From the NCBI GenBank assembly GCA_013400155.1, contig VXBM01000096.1, positions 898,265 to 962,264 on the forward strand: a stretch of DNA of 64,000 nucleotides, written 5' to 3'. Source of the DNA: Helopsaltes ochotensis. Lineage: Eukaryota > Chordata > Aves > Passeriformes > Locustellidae. Below, piece by piece: positions 28,801-43,800 of the stretch. The first letter of the stretch is position 1. The number at the start of each line of letters is the position of its first letter. The translations under genes were made by a program, and so were the position numbers. The notes below the pieces were generated by a model, which worked only from the letters and a program-made list of their open reading frames with translations, was not told the DNA's origin and searched no databases.

Positions 28801-31800
28801 GGAAAATAAAGGGTGCCAACTGGACATTTTAATTTTGCAAAATATCCCCTTCTTTCCATTCTGTTACAATTCCTTTGTAAGGATGGATTAGTCAGGGCAC
28901 CTTGGCTTTGTTTCCAATGTTATCATTGCCTCAGTAAGTAAACTTGGGCAAGTTACCTCACCACAGGGACCCCGTCCTTTACTTGATTTGCAGCATGGTG
29001 GTAGGAAACCAAGGGCCTCAGACTCCACAATCCAAGGGTTGAGTTACTTCAGGATAAAAGCACCAAGAGGTGACAACTGATACACTTGAAATGAACTCAC
29101 TTCAGAATTCATTTCTGTGGTTTTGGGTAGACAAGAGGTGGTTTCAGTGAATTCTCAGTTCAACAGTCAGACTGACTGTTAGCAATCAGTGGAAAGGGGA
29201 AGAAATGGTTTTCCCTAGAGAACACCAGCACTGTATCAGGTAACAGGTTCCCACAGAGACTGATGTCTATCTTACAGTGTATCCCTGTGTTGAAAGTGAA
29301 AGCAGGTAAGGTCATACTCGCTTTTTTCTATCTCTCTGTCTTCCACTGAATGAGTCTCTTAACTGGCTGATGTCCTCTGCTTCCCTCCTCAGGAAATGAT
29401 ACGCTGTATCTGGAGCCACTTCCTCTGTGTTTTAAAAGGCAAATCCCCAACTCTGAGCTTCACTTCCAGCTTGCTCCACAGTCTGGGATCTGTCACTGTG
29501 AGTATTGCTGGGTTGTCAGAAAGAGGAGCCCTGTGAGGATGCTTCATTTGCATCATTCATGTCATCCTTCCTTGAGCACAGACTGTTTGCAATCAGTTGA
29601 CTGTGCTGGAATTAGAAACCCTTCAGGCACCTGTCTCTGTAGAAGAGTTTATAATTGTCTTGTCATGTCCAAGCACATTTACGGGCCAAACCAATGGTTT
29701 GAGATACTCTGTGACATCTGACAAGATGTCTGTATTTTCCAGCTCTGGTTCTGGTCAAATTACCTTCTTGATTCTTGTGCAAGAACCAGCTGGTCCTGGT
29801 AAGGTACTAGCTAGTGAAATAGGTTGAGTAGTTGCTTCCTTCCCTTGGTCTTCATGCCTAGTTTTGTAATATGCTGAAGTAAAATTGGTGTTAAGCAACG
29901 CATCAATCTTGTTAGAGCAAGGAATTCTTGGATTTCTTGGAGTGTTATAGGTGCAGTTTCTTAAGAGAAAGTTGGCGAAGGAGAGACTTGTCTATCCTCC
30001 TATGTATTTATTAAAGTCATGATATTTACAACTGTGCATGAGCACTGAGATGTTTTCACTAAGATTTTGCTTTCTTGGGGGTGTTGTGGGATGTTCTAGG
30101 TGCTCTGCTGTGTAGACAAGCAGGGAATTCTTTCCTGGCCAAACCCCAGCCCAGAGACTGTTCTGTTCTTCAGTGGGAAGGTGGAACCACCTCATGACAG
30201 CCACGAAGACCTGACTGATGAGCTCTCCACACGGTCCTTCTGCCATCCTGAGATGGAAGATGAGGTGAGTGATCCTTAGTCCATAATGTAGTGTGTTGAC
30301 TGCAATCACAGTTTGAGTGACACACAATGTGATATTATAGAGGGGCCTTGTAGAGAAGTCCTGTGCCATAATTCTTTGCTTAAAGATGAAGCAAGCGAGG
30401 ATCCTTTTCTACAGGAGTCCCAGAGGAACAGGTGAATCAGCAGTGCCTTGGGTTCAACTGCTGAATCACCACACTTCACTCTGTTGGTCTTCCACAGCCC
30501 CATGAAAGAGATGCTTTGCTCTCTGGCCCCCTGGCAGACACAGTGCACATGGCCAATGAGCAAGAGAGGAACAACTGGTCTGGTGATGCTCCAAAGGCTC
30601 CTGAAGCCTCTGCCCACCGAAAGCCAAACAGCAGAAGCAAACATCCCTCTGGATCCAATGTGAGCTTTAGCAAGGACACGGAGGGTGGAGAGGAGGAACA
30701 TACTCAGGTGAGACTTACTGGAGGGGCACACAAGTAGGCTTTTGTGAAGCTGTAACCCAAACTCAAACCCATAGAGTCCCCATTATTGGGGAATTTAACT
30801 GGGAATTCCCTGCAGGATTCTAGGCTCAAGATGTATTCATTGTAACCAACTACAATTTCTCTGCCTGTTGGACCAGGTTGTTGGGGACAGCGAGGTGTTG
30901 GCTTGTGAGGCTGAAGACTTTGTGTGTGACTACCACCTGGAGATGCTCAGCCTGTCCCAAGACCAGCAGAACCCCTCCTGCATCCAGTTTGATGACTCCA
31001 ACTGGCACATGCACCTGAATTCCCTCAAGCCTCTGGGCCTGAACGTGCTGCTCAACCTGTGCAACGCCAGCGTGACCGAGCGGCTGTGCCGCTTCTCCGA
31101 CCACCTCTGCAACATCGCCCTGCAGGAGACTCATAATGCTGTGCTGCCTGTGCATGTGCCCTGGGGCCTCTGTGAGCTTGCCAGGCTGATAGGTGAGGAG
31201 GAGCTGGATGAACAGACACAGAGAAATCAGAGCTTCAATAGACACTTAATCCTTAGAGAACATGAGAATATTTCCTCGGTCCTGTTTGCTGAGGAGGTGG
31301 GAATACAGAGCTGACTCTGTTTTTTATTTGGTTGCCAAAAGAGTTTATTAAAGAGATGGCTTTTGGCAAGTTCTGGTATTTGTCAGCACTATCCAAGGAA
31401 CAAATGTCATCAAGGATAGTGCCGGTCAGCCCTGGCTAGGCTTCATATTCTTCTGGTGTGAGTCTGCTAGTCTCATCAGGCGACAAAGAATACCTGCTAA
31501 TGAACAGATAGATATCTGGCCTGTTTTTACAGTAGGGCTTTACAGGGCGCTTGGGGATAAATGATGTATACCTCAGCCCATTTTACAGATGGGAAAATGG
31601 AGGCATAGGGGCAGTAAGAGGTTAGAGGTAACACTACAATTAAAACCTGGAGACTTGAACTCACTTCTGTGCCTGTCCTCTGATGTCACAGTTACTTTCA
31701 TTGATGAACAAGAGCATGGGCACGGTGATAACTAATCTAGTCCTTTTGAGTGTTTTTCATCCCAAGTCTTGAGCCATATTTACATAGATGCACAGTGAGC

Positions 31801-34800
31801 ACAGCTCACCTACCAGTTGCTGGGGAGGTGTCAGAATGAGCACAGGCAAAGTGGGTGGCACAGAAGCAGGAGAAGGGACTTTTGCATTGATTAGAGCCTG
31901 ATTTTCCTTCTCCTTGTATTCGTGTTTCAGGTTTCACACCAGGTGCTAAAGATCTTTTCAAGCAGGAGAACTATTTGGCTTTGTACCGCTTGCCAAGTGA
32001 TGAGATGGTTAAGGAAACCATCCTGGGGAAGCTTTCATCCATCACCAAGAGGAGACCACCCCTGAGCCACATGATTAACTTGTTTGTGAAGGACACCACT
32101 ACCAGTAAGGCTGCCTCTTCCTCTGGGCATTCATTTGGCACAGGGGGAGCTTTTCCTCAGCCCAGAAAATGTCAGGCTGGAAGAGCCTGGAGTCTCTGTG
32201 GGGTGATGCCCCTGCTCTGCCCGTGGCCAGTGCAGATATGATTAACAAACCTCAGTGATCATCTGTGGTATACTGAGGGGGGGAATTCTTCCCAGCCTTG
32301 ATTCACTCCAGAGCCATAAATAATTTAAAAAAAAATATCTTAGATTGCACATAGTAGACCTGTTTTCTGGGAACAAATGGCAGTGCAGAGCATGGTATGA
32401 GTTTATTGTGTTTTTAATAGACTTCATGATGGTAGTGAAACTTAATACTGCACAAGGTTGAATATCACTTTGGGTTTTAGTTAATAATGCTCATCCTTCT
32501 GGTAAATCATAAACCAATATCTTTGTGCGTTGTCTAGTGTATTACATTACACACTCCTATACTGCATACTAATAAGAAATCACAAAACTCCCATGCAGAC
32601 TCACAGTGACCATGAATATAAACCTGAAGCCATGCAGATTTCTCCACTCTTTCTACTCCTTCCTACTCTATTAGGAATGGACTAGGATGGGAAGGATGTA
32701 CAGCTGGTTGAGGTCTGAAAGCACCTCAGAAAGATTTAACAGCTTGCCCGTCAGAGCTCTTAGTCTCTTTGTAATTCCTTAAATTGACTGAACTTGGCTC
32801 TCTAGAGTTGACATATGTTCAGTGTTGAATCTGAAATATGATCATTGTGCTGGCCAGAGTTTTACCAGGTTAACTGTCTTCTCTCACCCACTTCTTAAAT
32901 TTTCGTCTTTATCTGGGAAGGAGCTGTTTCATTTGTTCTGATTTCTGCTATCTTGCCTTTGTAAGTAGGAATTATTTTGATGCTGAGATTTTTAGTGTAG
33001 AGAAAAAACCTTTAATGTTGCCTCATTTCAACTCCTTATCCTCACTTTTAAACGGTTTAGGTTAGAGCCTGGAGCTCAGACAAATAGGTGTGACCTGGAT
33101 TATGCTGTCTACAGTAAATTCTAAGAGGAATTTTGCCAGTTGGGTTTAGTTAACCATTGGAACACCTCTCACACAATAGTCTTGTCCCTTGAAATTTCCT
33201 AAAATGCTGCCATTTTAGAACCAGAAATGCTGGACTGTGCGGATAACATTGGGTGAAGTCAAATGGCTTTGTTTATGCAGAATTCAGACCAGATGATCAT
33301 AACTTACCTATCTGCACACATTATTTGTGAATAAATCTTTGAATCCACCCACTCCCATGATATGCTGCAGTCAAAGCAAAATACATAAATTCTACAGCTG
33401 TAGCAGAAGAGGAGGCTTATCTGTATGTTCCCTTACTATTCCATTGAAATACGTGTCTCACCATCTGGCAGTGTTCATCACAGATCCATAGTAACCACAT
33501 GGAAATGAGGTGCTCACTGGCATCTTCTGCTGAGTAAAATGGCTCAATACCATCTCTGTCTTCTTTTACTGGAGCTGCACTGCTCCATTTCTTTTCATCA
33601 GTCTCATTGGCTCAGATGGACCAATTTGGTTCTTCCCAACGAGTCCCAGCAGCCATGGATGGCTGGTCATACTCCCTGCCCTATTCATTAGTTTTTTCCC
33701 CTTTTGCCAGAGAAATCCTGGCCTGAAAGTTCATGATTTGGGAAGGGAAAGGGCTGAGGTCATTTTAATGGCAAGGACAGCTCAGTGAACTCCTTGCAGT
33801 TTATAGGTCTGCAGTTACTGCCACTTTCGCCTTAGCAGGGCAGTGGTGTGGGATTCTGGTGGGAATGAATGGGAAATGGATTGCAGTTGCTGTCAGGCAT
33901 GAACGTGGGTACAGCTGTGCATGTGGTCATTGCAAGCTCTTGCTCTGTGTCCAGGACATAGTTTTTGCATGGATAAACATCTCTTGCTCCCTCTTTCCGA
34001 GCAAGGACTGTCTGACCTTAGGAGCAGGGTGGGAAGGATTAGGTGTTTTTACAATAAAATTAACCAGAGCTCTGCACAAGTGCTCCTTTGTGTCTCTGAG
34101 ACAGACTCCTCCTTTCACACACAGCTCTTATTCGTCTTAGAGGTTTGTTATGCTGATAAACTTGGTTTGTGATGACTATTTATAGCAAAAGCAGAGAGCT
34201 GCTATGTTCTGGAAAATCCTCCGGTGTTCCTGTAGGTCTCTGCCTGGTTTGTGTTGAGGGAATATTCTTGGCTCTGGATTTCACCAGCCAGCGTGAGCAT
34301 TAGCAGTCAGCAACAATGCCTGCAAGAAGCCTTTGGGCTCATTTTTCTTGGCAGTGGGGTTTTTTTGGTGTGGGTTGTTGTTTTTTTTTTTTTTTAATTA
34401 GCTCAGCTTTGAAGTTGTTGGGGGCAAAGTCACAGAGCAGCTGGAAGAGGGAAGGGAGACTCTACATGCAGGAAATGTTAATGAGTTGATACAAATGAGA
34501 GGGAGCAGGAGGTGTGGAAGGGAGGCAGCCCCTCATCCCTGAACTTGTATCCTTGTGCCTGGGACCTGCATTAGGGATGTCACACATGTCTGAGAAAAAC
34601 TTTTTAACACCTCTGACTACAAGAGGGAATAAGAGATTTTGAGTCTGTATTAAAAACTAAAGTAGGGGGAGAAAGAAAAACAGGACAAGCTGTGGTGTCC
34701 ATTGATTTTCAGTTCTTCCCTAAAGACAACATGAGTTACTTTTTTAGAGTCTCTTATGTTGAACATTTGACCCATCCTGATTTAACACATTTTCAGGGTG

Positions 34801-37800
34801 AAAATGTGAAACAGGCTGTTATCTGGCAGGTCACACTGTCCAATTATCTTCTGCTACTTGAATGAAAAGTATTCAAGAATACCTCTTACCCTTTAGTTCC
34901 ATGTCTGGCCTAAAAATGAATGCACTTTGCAGCATAGGCAGACTTTGATCCCCATAGGCTCATCTGCTGCTTGTAGTTTCATGACAAGAAGCACAAAGGA
35001 ATTTCTCTTCTTCTGCTCTGTGGGATGCAGGAGCAAGATATTACCCCATCTTTATAGGTACAGGACTGATAACACAGGGTAGGGGGAGAATAGGAAGGGA
35101 CTACATGGCTCACATTTTATCACAGCCTTGTTTGAACCTGCAATTAGACAAAGGGCAGTTGCAGGTGCATCATCAATCCCGAGCAATTTCTTAATGGAGA
35201 CTGAAGACTTTCAGCAGAGTAAAAGGAATCTGGAATGCATCAAAGCATTTTGTGGGAACACTCATGTTTTAACAAATAAGGGAACAGTTGGTGTGATATC
35301 CCCTTCCTGGGAGCTGTATGTGTGATGCTGACTCATTGTTCTCCTACACTTCAGGCACTGAGCAGATGTTTTCTCATGGGACAGCTGACATCATCCTTGA
35401 GGCCTGCACTGACTTTTGGGATGGTACTGATATCTACCCTCTCTCTGGCTCTGACAGGTGGGCAGCTTTCTCATTTGGGCCATTCAGGAGCTGCATATAA
35501 AATGCAGAGGCAACCTGGTCACTCTGTTAAAATTCTTTTTGTGATGCTTGTTAAGCTTTTTAAGAGCTTCAAGTAGGTTATGAACATGAGCCATCTCTAC
35601 TTGTAATTAACTGTTATCATAGCAATGTAAGAGATTAGATAGCAACCAGAATTCAGTTGGACTGGAAGAGCAAGCCACTTCTTACTGTATCTGTTGGGAT
35701 ATTGTCCTCTTGTAAGTAGATTCTGTGTAGTAGGATTGATTTATAATCAGGTCATGCTGGTGGCAGAGAATTTTTTGTTGTTTTTCAAGAAAAATATGTT
35801 GTCTTACATGAAATGCAAAATGATCAACTGTGCCTGAACCAGTCCACATAATGCATCATGCTCTTGGAGTCCTGCTGCAATATCTGACATTGTGTGGTGC
35901 ATTTTCATCTACAGGCTGAATTGCAGCTGCTGTTGGCACAGCAGACCAGTAATGTTTAATTTCACTTACTTTTCATATTGCTCTTCTAAATTTGCTTATC
36001 ATCAAGTGTGAAAAAATTGCCACTGATCCTTTTTGAAATATTGATCATGTTACAAGCAAATTAAAAATCTGATGTATAGTCAAATTTGCTACCTTTGTGA
36101 ATTCAGCTTAGAGATAGAACTTTACCTTATTTCAGTGACTCAATATTGACTAAATACAGCTCCCGGGACCCAGACTCTGAAAGGGGATAGGAGAAAAGTC
36201 TGCTCCTGCAACTATATCTGCCATAGATCCTGTTGTCAGAGTTGTCAGTTCCCTCTTTGGTGTTCATCTCCCTACAGATACATTATGTCTGATGAATTAA
36301 GCTTCTGCTGTCATGCAGTGAACTTCCTTGGAGTCATCTGGCAGCCATATAGAGTGTATTATATTAATAAGTGTATTTGAAAAGCTCTGTGTTCATATCC
36401 ATCAATCTGATGAGCAATCAGAAACATTCACCACTGCCCCTGTTGTAATATTTGTTCTTGTTGCCCTGGAGTGCCTGCAGCTTGGAGAATGCAGAAACAG
36501 TAGGGAAAGGCTTCTTCAGACTTTCTAACCGCTCTTTATGTAAGACATTTTTCCAAATACGTGGAACTACAGGATTTCTGTATTGCCAGAAATGTGGCAC
36601 ATTTTTGCTAACTTTGCCTGTATTTTCTCTCTTCCACATAGGAAGAAGGTGCTGGATTTCTACCAGCGAGCCTGCCTGTCAGGATACTGCTCTGCCTTTG
36701 CATACAAGCCGATGCACTGTGCCTTGTCCTCCCAGCTCAATGGCAAGTGCATAGAGCTGGTGCAGGTGCCAGGGCAGAGCGCGATCTTCACGTGCTGCGA
36801 CCTCCCTGGGACCATTCCCATCAAGCAGAGCAGCCGGAGGAATAGCTGGAGCTCAGATGGTATGTATGTCTGCAGTCCGGGCTGCAGGCAGGCCTCCTGC
36901 TGGCCCGGGGCCTGGATGCGATCAGTCTAGAGCTGTAAGAACATTGTTAGACAGAATAGTAGATGGACATTTGGAAGGAAGAGTTTCTGAAGTAGATGTG
37001 TTTTCAGTGGAAATAATGATGTGGCAGCTGGTAGGGGTATTTCTAGTTAAGTTATTGAAGCTCATAGAGAAATTCTTCTCTTTGTGGGAAGTCTGTTTCT
37101 AAAGCAGGCTACAGAAAGTCAAGACTTGTGGTTATTTCAGTAGATGGTTTGCTATTTGTCTGATTTTATGGAAATCACATGTAATGGGCTTTTCAAATGA
37201 TTGAAATGTATAGTGCTATGCAACTATTCCTCGATGGATTTTGTTGCTGTGCTGAAGGAACTGCTTCCCACGAGATGAACTGTACATGTCTTTCAGACCA
37301 GCAAAGGAAACTAAGAAAGAAGCACATACCATTAGATAAATCCAGGAGGCTCTTTTGAAAAACCAGTCTTAACCTGTTTCTGCCTTGGTCTCCCATTCTG
37401 TAAAATGTGACTAGTGGGGTTTCCAACAGCTAGGAACAGTTGTGACTGTTTTCAGAACACTTTTGAGTCCCACGTGTGGCAAGCCTTGCAACTGTGTGAA
37501 GTGTTTTATTATTTTGTTCTTCATGTTGCATCCAGCCCCCATTCACCACAGGCTGATGTGGTGATGGTGAGGGAACCCTGTCAAAGAGCCTTTTGCAGGC
37601 TTTTTGGAAGTGTTTGTAGGGAACATGATTCAGTTCCTTTGCATCAGCTCTGATGCCACTGTGCCTCAGCTAGACTCACCATGTTGTTTAGGCACAGTAG
37701 GATGTGTTTAAAATGCACATGTGAATATTATGCAGCACACATCCTTGACCTTTCTACCCGAATTCCTAGTGACTGATCCCTGCCTTTTATCTTTTTCCTT

Positions 37801-40800
37801 TCCACACTTGCTGTTTCCCACTTGTGTTCTTGGTCTCCTATGTGGGGATGTCCTGAAACCACTTCTGTGACTGGGTATGCTGGGACAAATGGGTGTCTCT
37901 TCATCTTTCTTCCTGTGTTTGTGTTCCTGCACTTTTCTGTGTCTGGATACCATGTCGTTGGGTGTCACCTTGGTGGCCTCCCCACCACATGTCCTTTGTC
38001 TGATGCACACGTGGCCCCTCATGTCTCAATGTGATTGCGTGTTGTTTGCATGCCTGAAGAAGGGATTGGGGAAGTGATGGAGAAGGAAGACTGTATCCAG
38101 GCTCTGAGTGGACAGATCTTCATGGGAATGGTCTCATCTCAGTATCAGGCCCGCCTTGACATTGTCCGCCTCATTGATGGATTGGTCAATGCCTGCATTC
38201 GTTTTGTCTACTTCTCCCTGGAAGATGAGCTCAAAAGCAAGGTAAGCTGTCTTTGCTGAACACCCTAACCTTGCATGGCCCCTGGCTGTCTGACTGGAGA
38301 GTTTAGCTCCAGTGCAATCTAAGGTTAATCTGATTCAGCCCACTAATGAGTCCAGAAGGTACCTGTGCTGCAGTATGGCATCAGTCTGCAGTGCTCTGGC
38401 CTGGGCAGCCACTCTAACACCCTTTGTCTGCTCACCCACAGGTGTTTGCTGAGAAGATGGGTCTGGAGACTGGCTGGAATTGCCACATATCCTTAACACC
38501 CAATGGTGACGTGCCTGGCTCAGAGATCCCCCCCTCCAGCCCCAGCCATGCTGGCTCCCTGCATGATGACCTCCATCAGGGTGAGAACTGTGGCTTGGCC
38601 TCTCTGAATGCCATGTGTTTCCTGGGTGGTTTTTTTAAACCCGTTCAGAGGTTCCTATGTCCACATCAGACACTCAATCTGTCAGAGCTTTGAGCACAAA
38701 ACTGAATGGGCCTCAGGTGTGTGCGTGTAAGCAACATTGTTTTACATTTATAGCCTTTCTAGCCAGCCAGTACCAAGCTTTTGGAAACAGGCATCCTTCT
38801 GTGCACCAGCTGCCATGAATTTATGTGCTCGTGAGTGCGTCTGGTTCTTGCTGGGGCCCTGGTCAAGCCACCAAAGGTCCCTTGCCTGTGCATTACTCTT
38901 TTTTTTCCTTACTTCAGCTGGGATTTCTTTATTCTCTTCCCCTAGAAAGACAGCAGAACAGATAAAGTATCATGTCTCAAAAGAGCTCACATACCTACCT
39001 CTGAACAGATTAGTCATCTAAAAATACTGCATTTTAGATGACTGAGTGGGAGATCTGAGTGTTGCTAACCCAGAAAATCAGCCCTCACGTTTCCTGGCTT
39101 CTGCAGCGCCACGTGCATGTCCCACATGGGTGGCACAGGGGTGGCAGAGGCAGATTTGTGATTGTTGTTTATGCTGCTTCTCTCTGCTCCAGTTTCTCGA
39201 GATGATGTGGAGGGGCTTCTGCTAATGGAAGAGGAAGGACACTCGGATCTCATCAGCTTTCAACCAACAGACAGCGATATTCCCAGCTTCCTGGAGGACT
39301 GTAACAGGGTGAGGGCCCCTTTCCCTGTACACCTTCTACTGTTGTCATGGTCAGGAGTGTCACCTCATTACTCCCAGAGGAAATTCCCCTTTGAAGGAGA
39401 TTGGTTTACATTGGGACCCCTAATTTCCCTCACTCTCTTCCAGCTTGATATTGAGCCTGGGAAATTTGGGATTCTCTCAGGTAGTTACTTTTGCTGAACA
39501 GCAAAACTCTGCTTTGGAGTTTAGGAATGGAGGATACCAAACATAGGGTAATCCTGTGAGCTTCATCTCAGTTCCTCTGGATCCCATGGGCTGGGCAGGG
39601 ATAGGAACATCCCCACGTTCCATACTGACAGAAGAAATACTCTCTCCCCCAGCTGTGAGCCACAGACTTATGCTGCCCAGTGTGAGACAAGCCCTTCCTG
39701 CTTCATAAAGACATCACACGTGCTCAGCAGAGATTACAGATTAAAAAAAAATCTTAATATCAGAGATACGGATTAAAAAAAATCTTTTAGGCCTCATTTT
39801 AGAAGGGAAGAACCCTTCTTGCCTTGCTGCAGGTTGATGTGGCTGCAATTGAAGTAGATCCAGTTGCTGGAAGACAGCAGATGTGTCTGACTAGATTCTC
39901 CACACAGGCAAAAAGTCCTTAGAAATCCTTGAGCACAGATTTGTCACACTGACCTTACAAACCCTGAGGGCAATCACAGGCAGCTTGGCAGGTCAGTGTA
40001 GAACTTCATTAGAAGACTTTTTACAGTGGCTTAGGAAAGCCAAGTTCTATCTGCAGGAACATGAATTTGTATCTGGTCTTAGTTGCATAATTCTAGGAAT
40101 CATCACTCTCATTTCAGGAGTTTGCTCTGAAATGCCTCTCTCTCACACTTCCTGCTTAATCTGTCCTTTCTCTTTTTCAGGCCAAACTCCCCCGGGGGAT
40201 CCACCAGGTGAGGCCTCACCTGCAGAATATTGACAATGTGCCTTTGCTGGTGCCCCTCTTCACAGACTGCACACCAGAGAGTAAGTGGCCTTTCCTACTC
40301 CTGTCCATGAATTCCTTCCCCAGCTCCTTGGTCTGGCTCATCCAAGAGTGGACATGGGTAAAGGAAAGGAGATACATTCCAGAAATCTAGAAGGACATAT
40401 TGATATTAATTGCCCTCTGTTGCTACCTGTGGGGAGCCAGGTGTTAACTGAATTTTAGTGCAGCTGTTGCCCAGCTGCTGAATTGGGCTGAGAACCACTC
40501 CTTTCAATTTGCATTCATAAGAAACACAAAAGCAAACATCCAAAATGCTACTGCCTTTCATTAAATAAGGGTTATCAGTGTACTAGGAGACTTTAATCTC
40601 TGCTTACAGCTCTTACATAACTCGGAAATCACTTCCCAGAAGAATTTTCCCCCGTCAGTTGGTGTAAACACCTTCTGCTGCTTTGCAGTTTTTGATTGCA
40701 GGAAACAGAAAGGACAAAATTTCTCTCTCTCTCTCTGAGGTATTACTTTAAGAAAGGGGCTGAGTGCACAACTGGCAAATAGCTGCCAAGTCTCCAGTAA

Positions 40801-43800
40801 GTGTGGGGCATCACTACTACCTCTGGTAACAGTTTCCAGTGTGTCATTCACAGTCCAGTCTGCCTTCACACTTAGTGCCCACATTTCCTCTCTCTCTTTG
40901 ACAGAAGTGGCAGCTCCCCACTTGACCCAACTGCTCACTGTGCTGCAGGTCTTTGTGCACCAGGCATTTAGCAAAGGTGTTCACAAGGGAATCTGCAGAG
41001 GGGAGGCTTTGGATTTTTTGCCTGAAGCATTCTAGAAAATCCATATATACACAGAGCACTATGCATGGTGCTACAGAACTAAAATCAGATCAAACAGCAG
41101 CTTTGACTTAGAGGTCCTGGGGATGTCAATAAACATATTGATAAAGGGTAGAGATGGTGGTGGGTGGGAGTGCAGGAACAGGGCCTGGCTCTAAGTATGG
41201 CTAAATGTGGCACTGCTTTTGGAGTGGTTTGTTACATTCCCTCCCTTCCTTTAGACTTGCAACAACACTAGTGATGTGATGCTGAGCAGATTTGGAAACA
41301 CTGTATTTATTTTCAGTTTGAATTATTTAGGTTTATTTAATTTCCACTGTTTTCTAACAAGACCATTTGATGCTGAAGCTGTATTATTCACCCAGGCTAT
41401 ACCTACAGCTCTGGTCTGAAAGAGGTGTGCTGGAGATGCAAATCTCTGCGTCATAGTTGTGTAAAGATCAATTCCTGCAGTGGCAGGTATATAGAGCACC
41501 TGGTCTGCAGTTAATTAACATCTAATTGTGTGCTCTGACTGTGGATCTCAATATACACAAGTGGTGAGTATCAGATGGGGCAGTTTGAAAGGATCTGTTT
41601 GTTATCCAGGTTGGAAAGGGTATGAAACACTGATTTTTGTGTGGATAATGACATAACACACTATTGCTCCTTCTGTCCCTCTGCAGCCATGTGTGAGATG
41701 ATCAAGATCATGCAGGAGTACGGGGAGGTGACCTGCTGTCTGGGAAGCTCTGCCAACCTTCGGAACAGTTGCCTCTTCCTCCAGAGTGATATCAGGTGGG
41801 GCAGGGTCTATTCCTCCTCCAGTTGCCTTTGCCTTGATCTTAGCAAGTACCCAGCTGTGGGTCACACCACACCTGTGAATTGTGCAGGGAGGTGCTCACA
41901 ATTGCTCTGTCCATTTTTAGCTACATTTTTCTCCAAGAGGGAGATATGGGGGGATTGGATGGGGATGTCTGTTTAAGGCCCTTGACAGACAGAGGTATTT
42001 CCATGTCTGAAAGGAAGATACTCTCTTGTGTGCTGGACTGTTGTGCCCCAGCTGCCATTACAGATGCTTCCCATTGGGTGAAAGTGGAAGTACCCCACGG
42101 ATCAGCCAATTAGTTGACCTTGTGCCACAAACCCAGATAAGTTCATCATTTCTTTGTGAATAACTGAAAGTCTAGGGAAATTGATCCTAATTTTCTGTTA
42201 CAGCTCAGGCTTCTCTACCTGAGCAAGGTATACAGACCATGACACAGCACAGTTTGACTCTCCAAGCTGGACTGCAGTGAGTTAGTTTCCTTTCTGGGAT
42301 GAAGCCTTTCAGCAACATCCCTGTGTTGTCCTTGCAGTATAGCCCTAGACCCTCTCTACCCATCCCGCTGCTCCTGGGAAACCTTCGGCTACGCCACCAG
42401 CACCACCCTGACCAATGGCTCTGAGGAGCTCACCCCGCTGCAGCTCTCAGGGCAGCTCAACAGCCTGCCCTGCTCCATGTCCTTCCGCCAAGAAGAGAGC
42501 ACCAGCATCATCAGGCTCATAGAGCAGGTGAGCCAAGTAATCCCCTCTCCACTCTGCAAGGAGCAGAGCCAGGAGCTTACACAAGCTTTGAGGTGCCCAC
42601 AACGCTGCCAGCAGGAGCTTTGCTTGTATCTCCTGACCTTTGTCCAGGAAGCACAAGAGAGAGAGTCTTCCTGCCTGGTCCTCCTGGTCCAGGGTGTAGG
42701 GAAGGGTTTGGAAATGATGCCTTGGGCAACAGAACATGAATATTGTTCAACTGGATGAAGTATAATCTTGCAGAGATCCCTAGCCAGACAGCAATGCAGT
42801 GTTAAGGAGAGGCGTAACCCCAGAAAAGCCAGGAGTTTAAACAGACTTACCCCTTGGCTAAATCCTGCCTTTGCTTCAGAACCTCTCCATGTAGGCGAGA
42901 GACCTTCCCTTTTTACTTTCAATGTGTCCAGAACCTCTCCCCTCCCACTTCCCCTGCAGGCCACATGTTCTGCTCTTGCCTGCCATAACTGCTCTTGGCT
43001 GGCGGCTGCTCCCAGCAGGGCTCTGAGGGCTTGTGCTTCCTTCCAGGCCAGGCATGCAACGTATGGGATCCGCAAGTGTTTCCTCTTCCTGTTGCAGTGC
43101 CAGCTGACCTTGGTTGTCATTCAGGTGAGTCCTGGCCTGGTTGGGGACAGTGTTTGGCACAGAGGACAGGAGGGCTCGCATGGATGTGGGTGGCTGCAGT
43201 GGGGCAGCCTCAAGAGAGGAACATGGCCTTCAATCAGGTTTACACAGTGTGTTTGGGGAAGTTACAGATGGAGACTTTCTGATTTCAGCCTGCGCTGCCC
43301 CTTCTCCCTGATCCTCATACATTTACTTTCAAACCCGTTTTCCCTGGAGAAAAGGATCCCCTGCAGCTCCTGCCACAGGAACATATGGAGGGGCTGTGCA
43401 TGGCAGCCCAGTTACCAGCTCATCGCAGTATTTCGGGGAAAGACAGCAGCATTTTGGGTAACAAGTCTGTCCTAGCACTGCTCATGCTCTTCACTCTGGG
43501 TTGTTTCTGTCCAGTTCCTCTCCTGCCTGGTGCAGCTGCCCCCCATCCTCAGTACTACAGACATTGTGTGGCTCTCCTGTTTCTGCTACCCGCTGCTCAG
43601 GTGAGTCTGCCAGGGTGGAATCTCCTCCCACCCCCCACAGGATGCACAGACAACTCCCTCAACCTCACTGTGTCCATGCTAAAAGAAAGCTGACTTCACC
43701 TGCAGCATGCTAAGAAGGCTGCAAGGATTATTCCAAACACTTGCTTTGACAAAGTGCTTGGAAACAGTGACAGGAGCATTTGTGTGCTGCTGTGTTAACC

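Noticed and set aside
31386..31422. Inverted repeat as a possible structured RNA
   Set aside because: Nine base pairs with a 19-base loop in an intron is within chance for this length of DNA.
42389..43120. 243-codon minus-strand frame and 235-codon plus-strand frame at 42768-43475
   Set aside because: Both run across TMEM94 exons and introns on the wrong strand or frame. The real frame is established by homology and phase.
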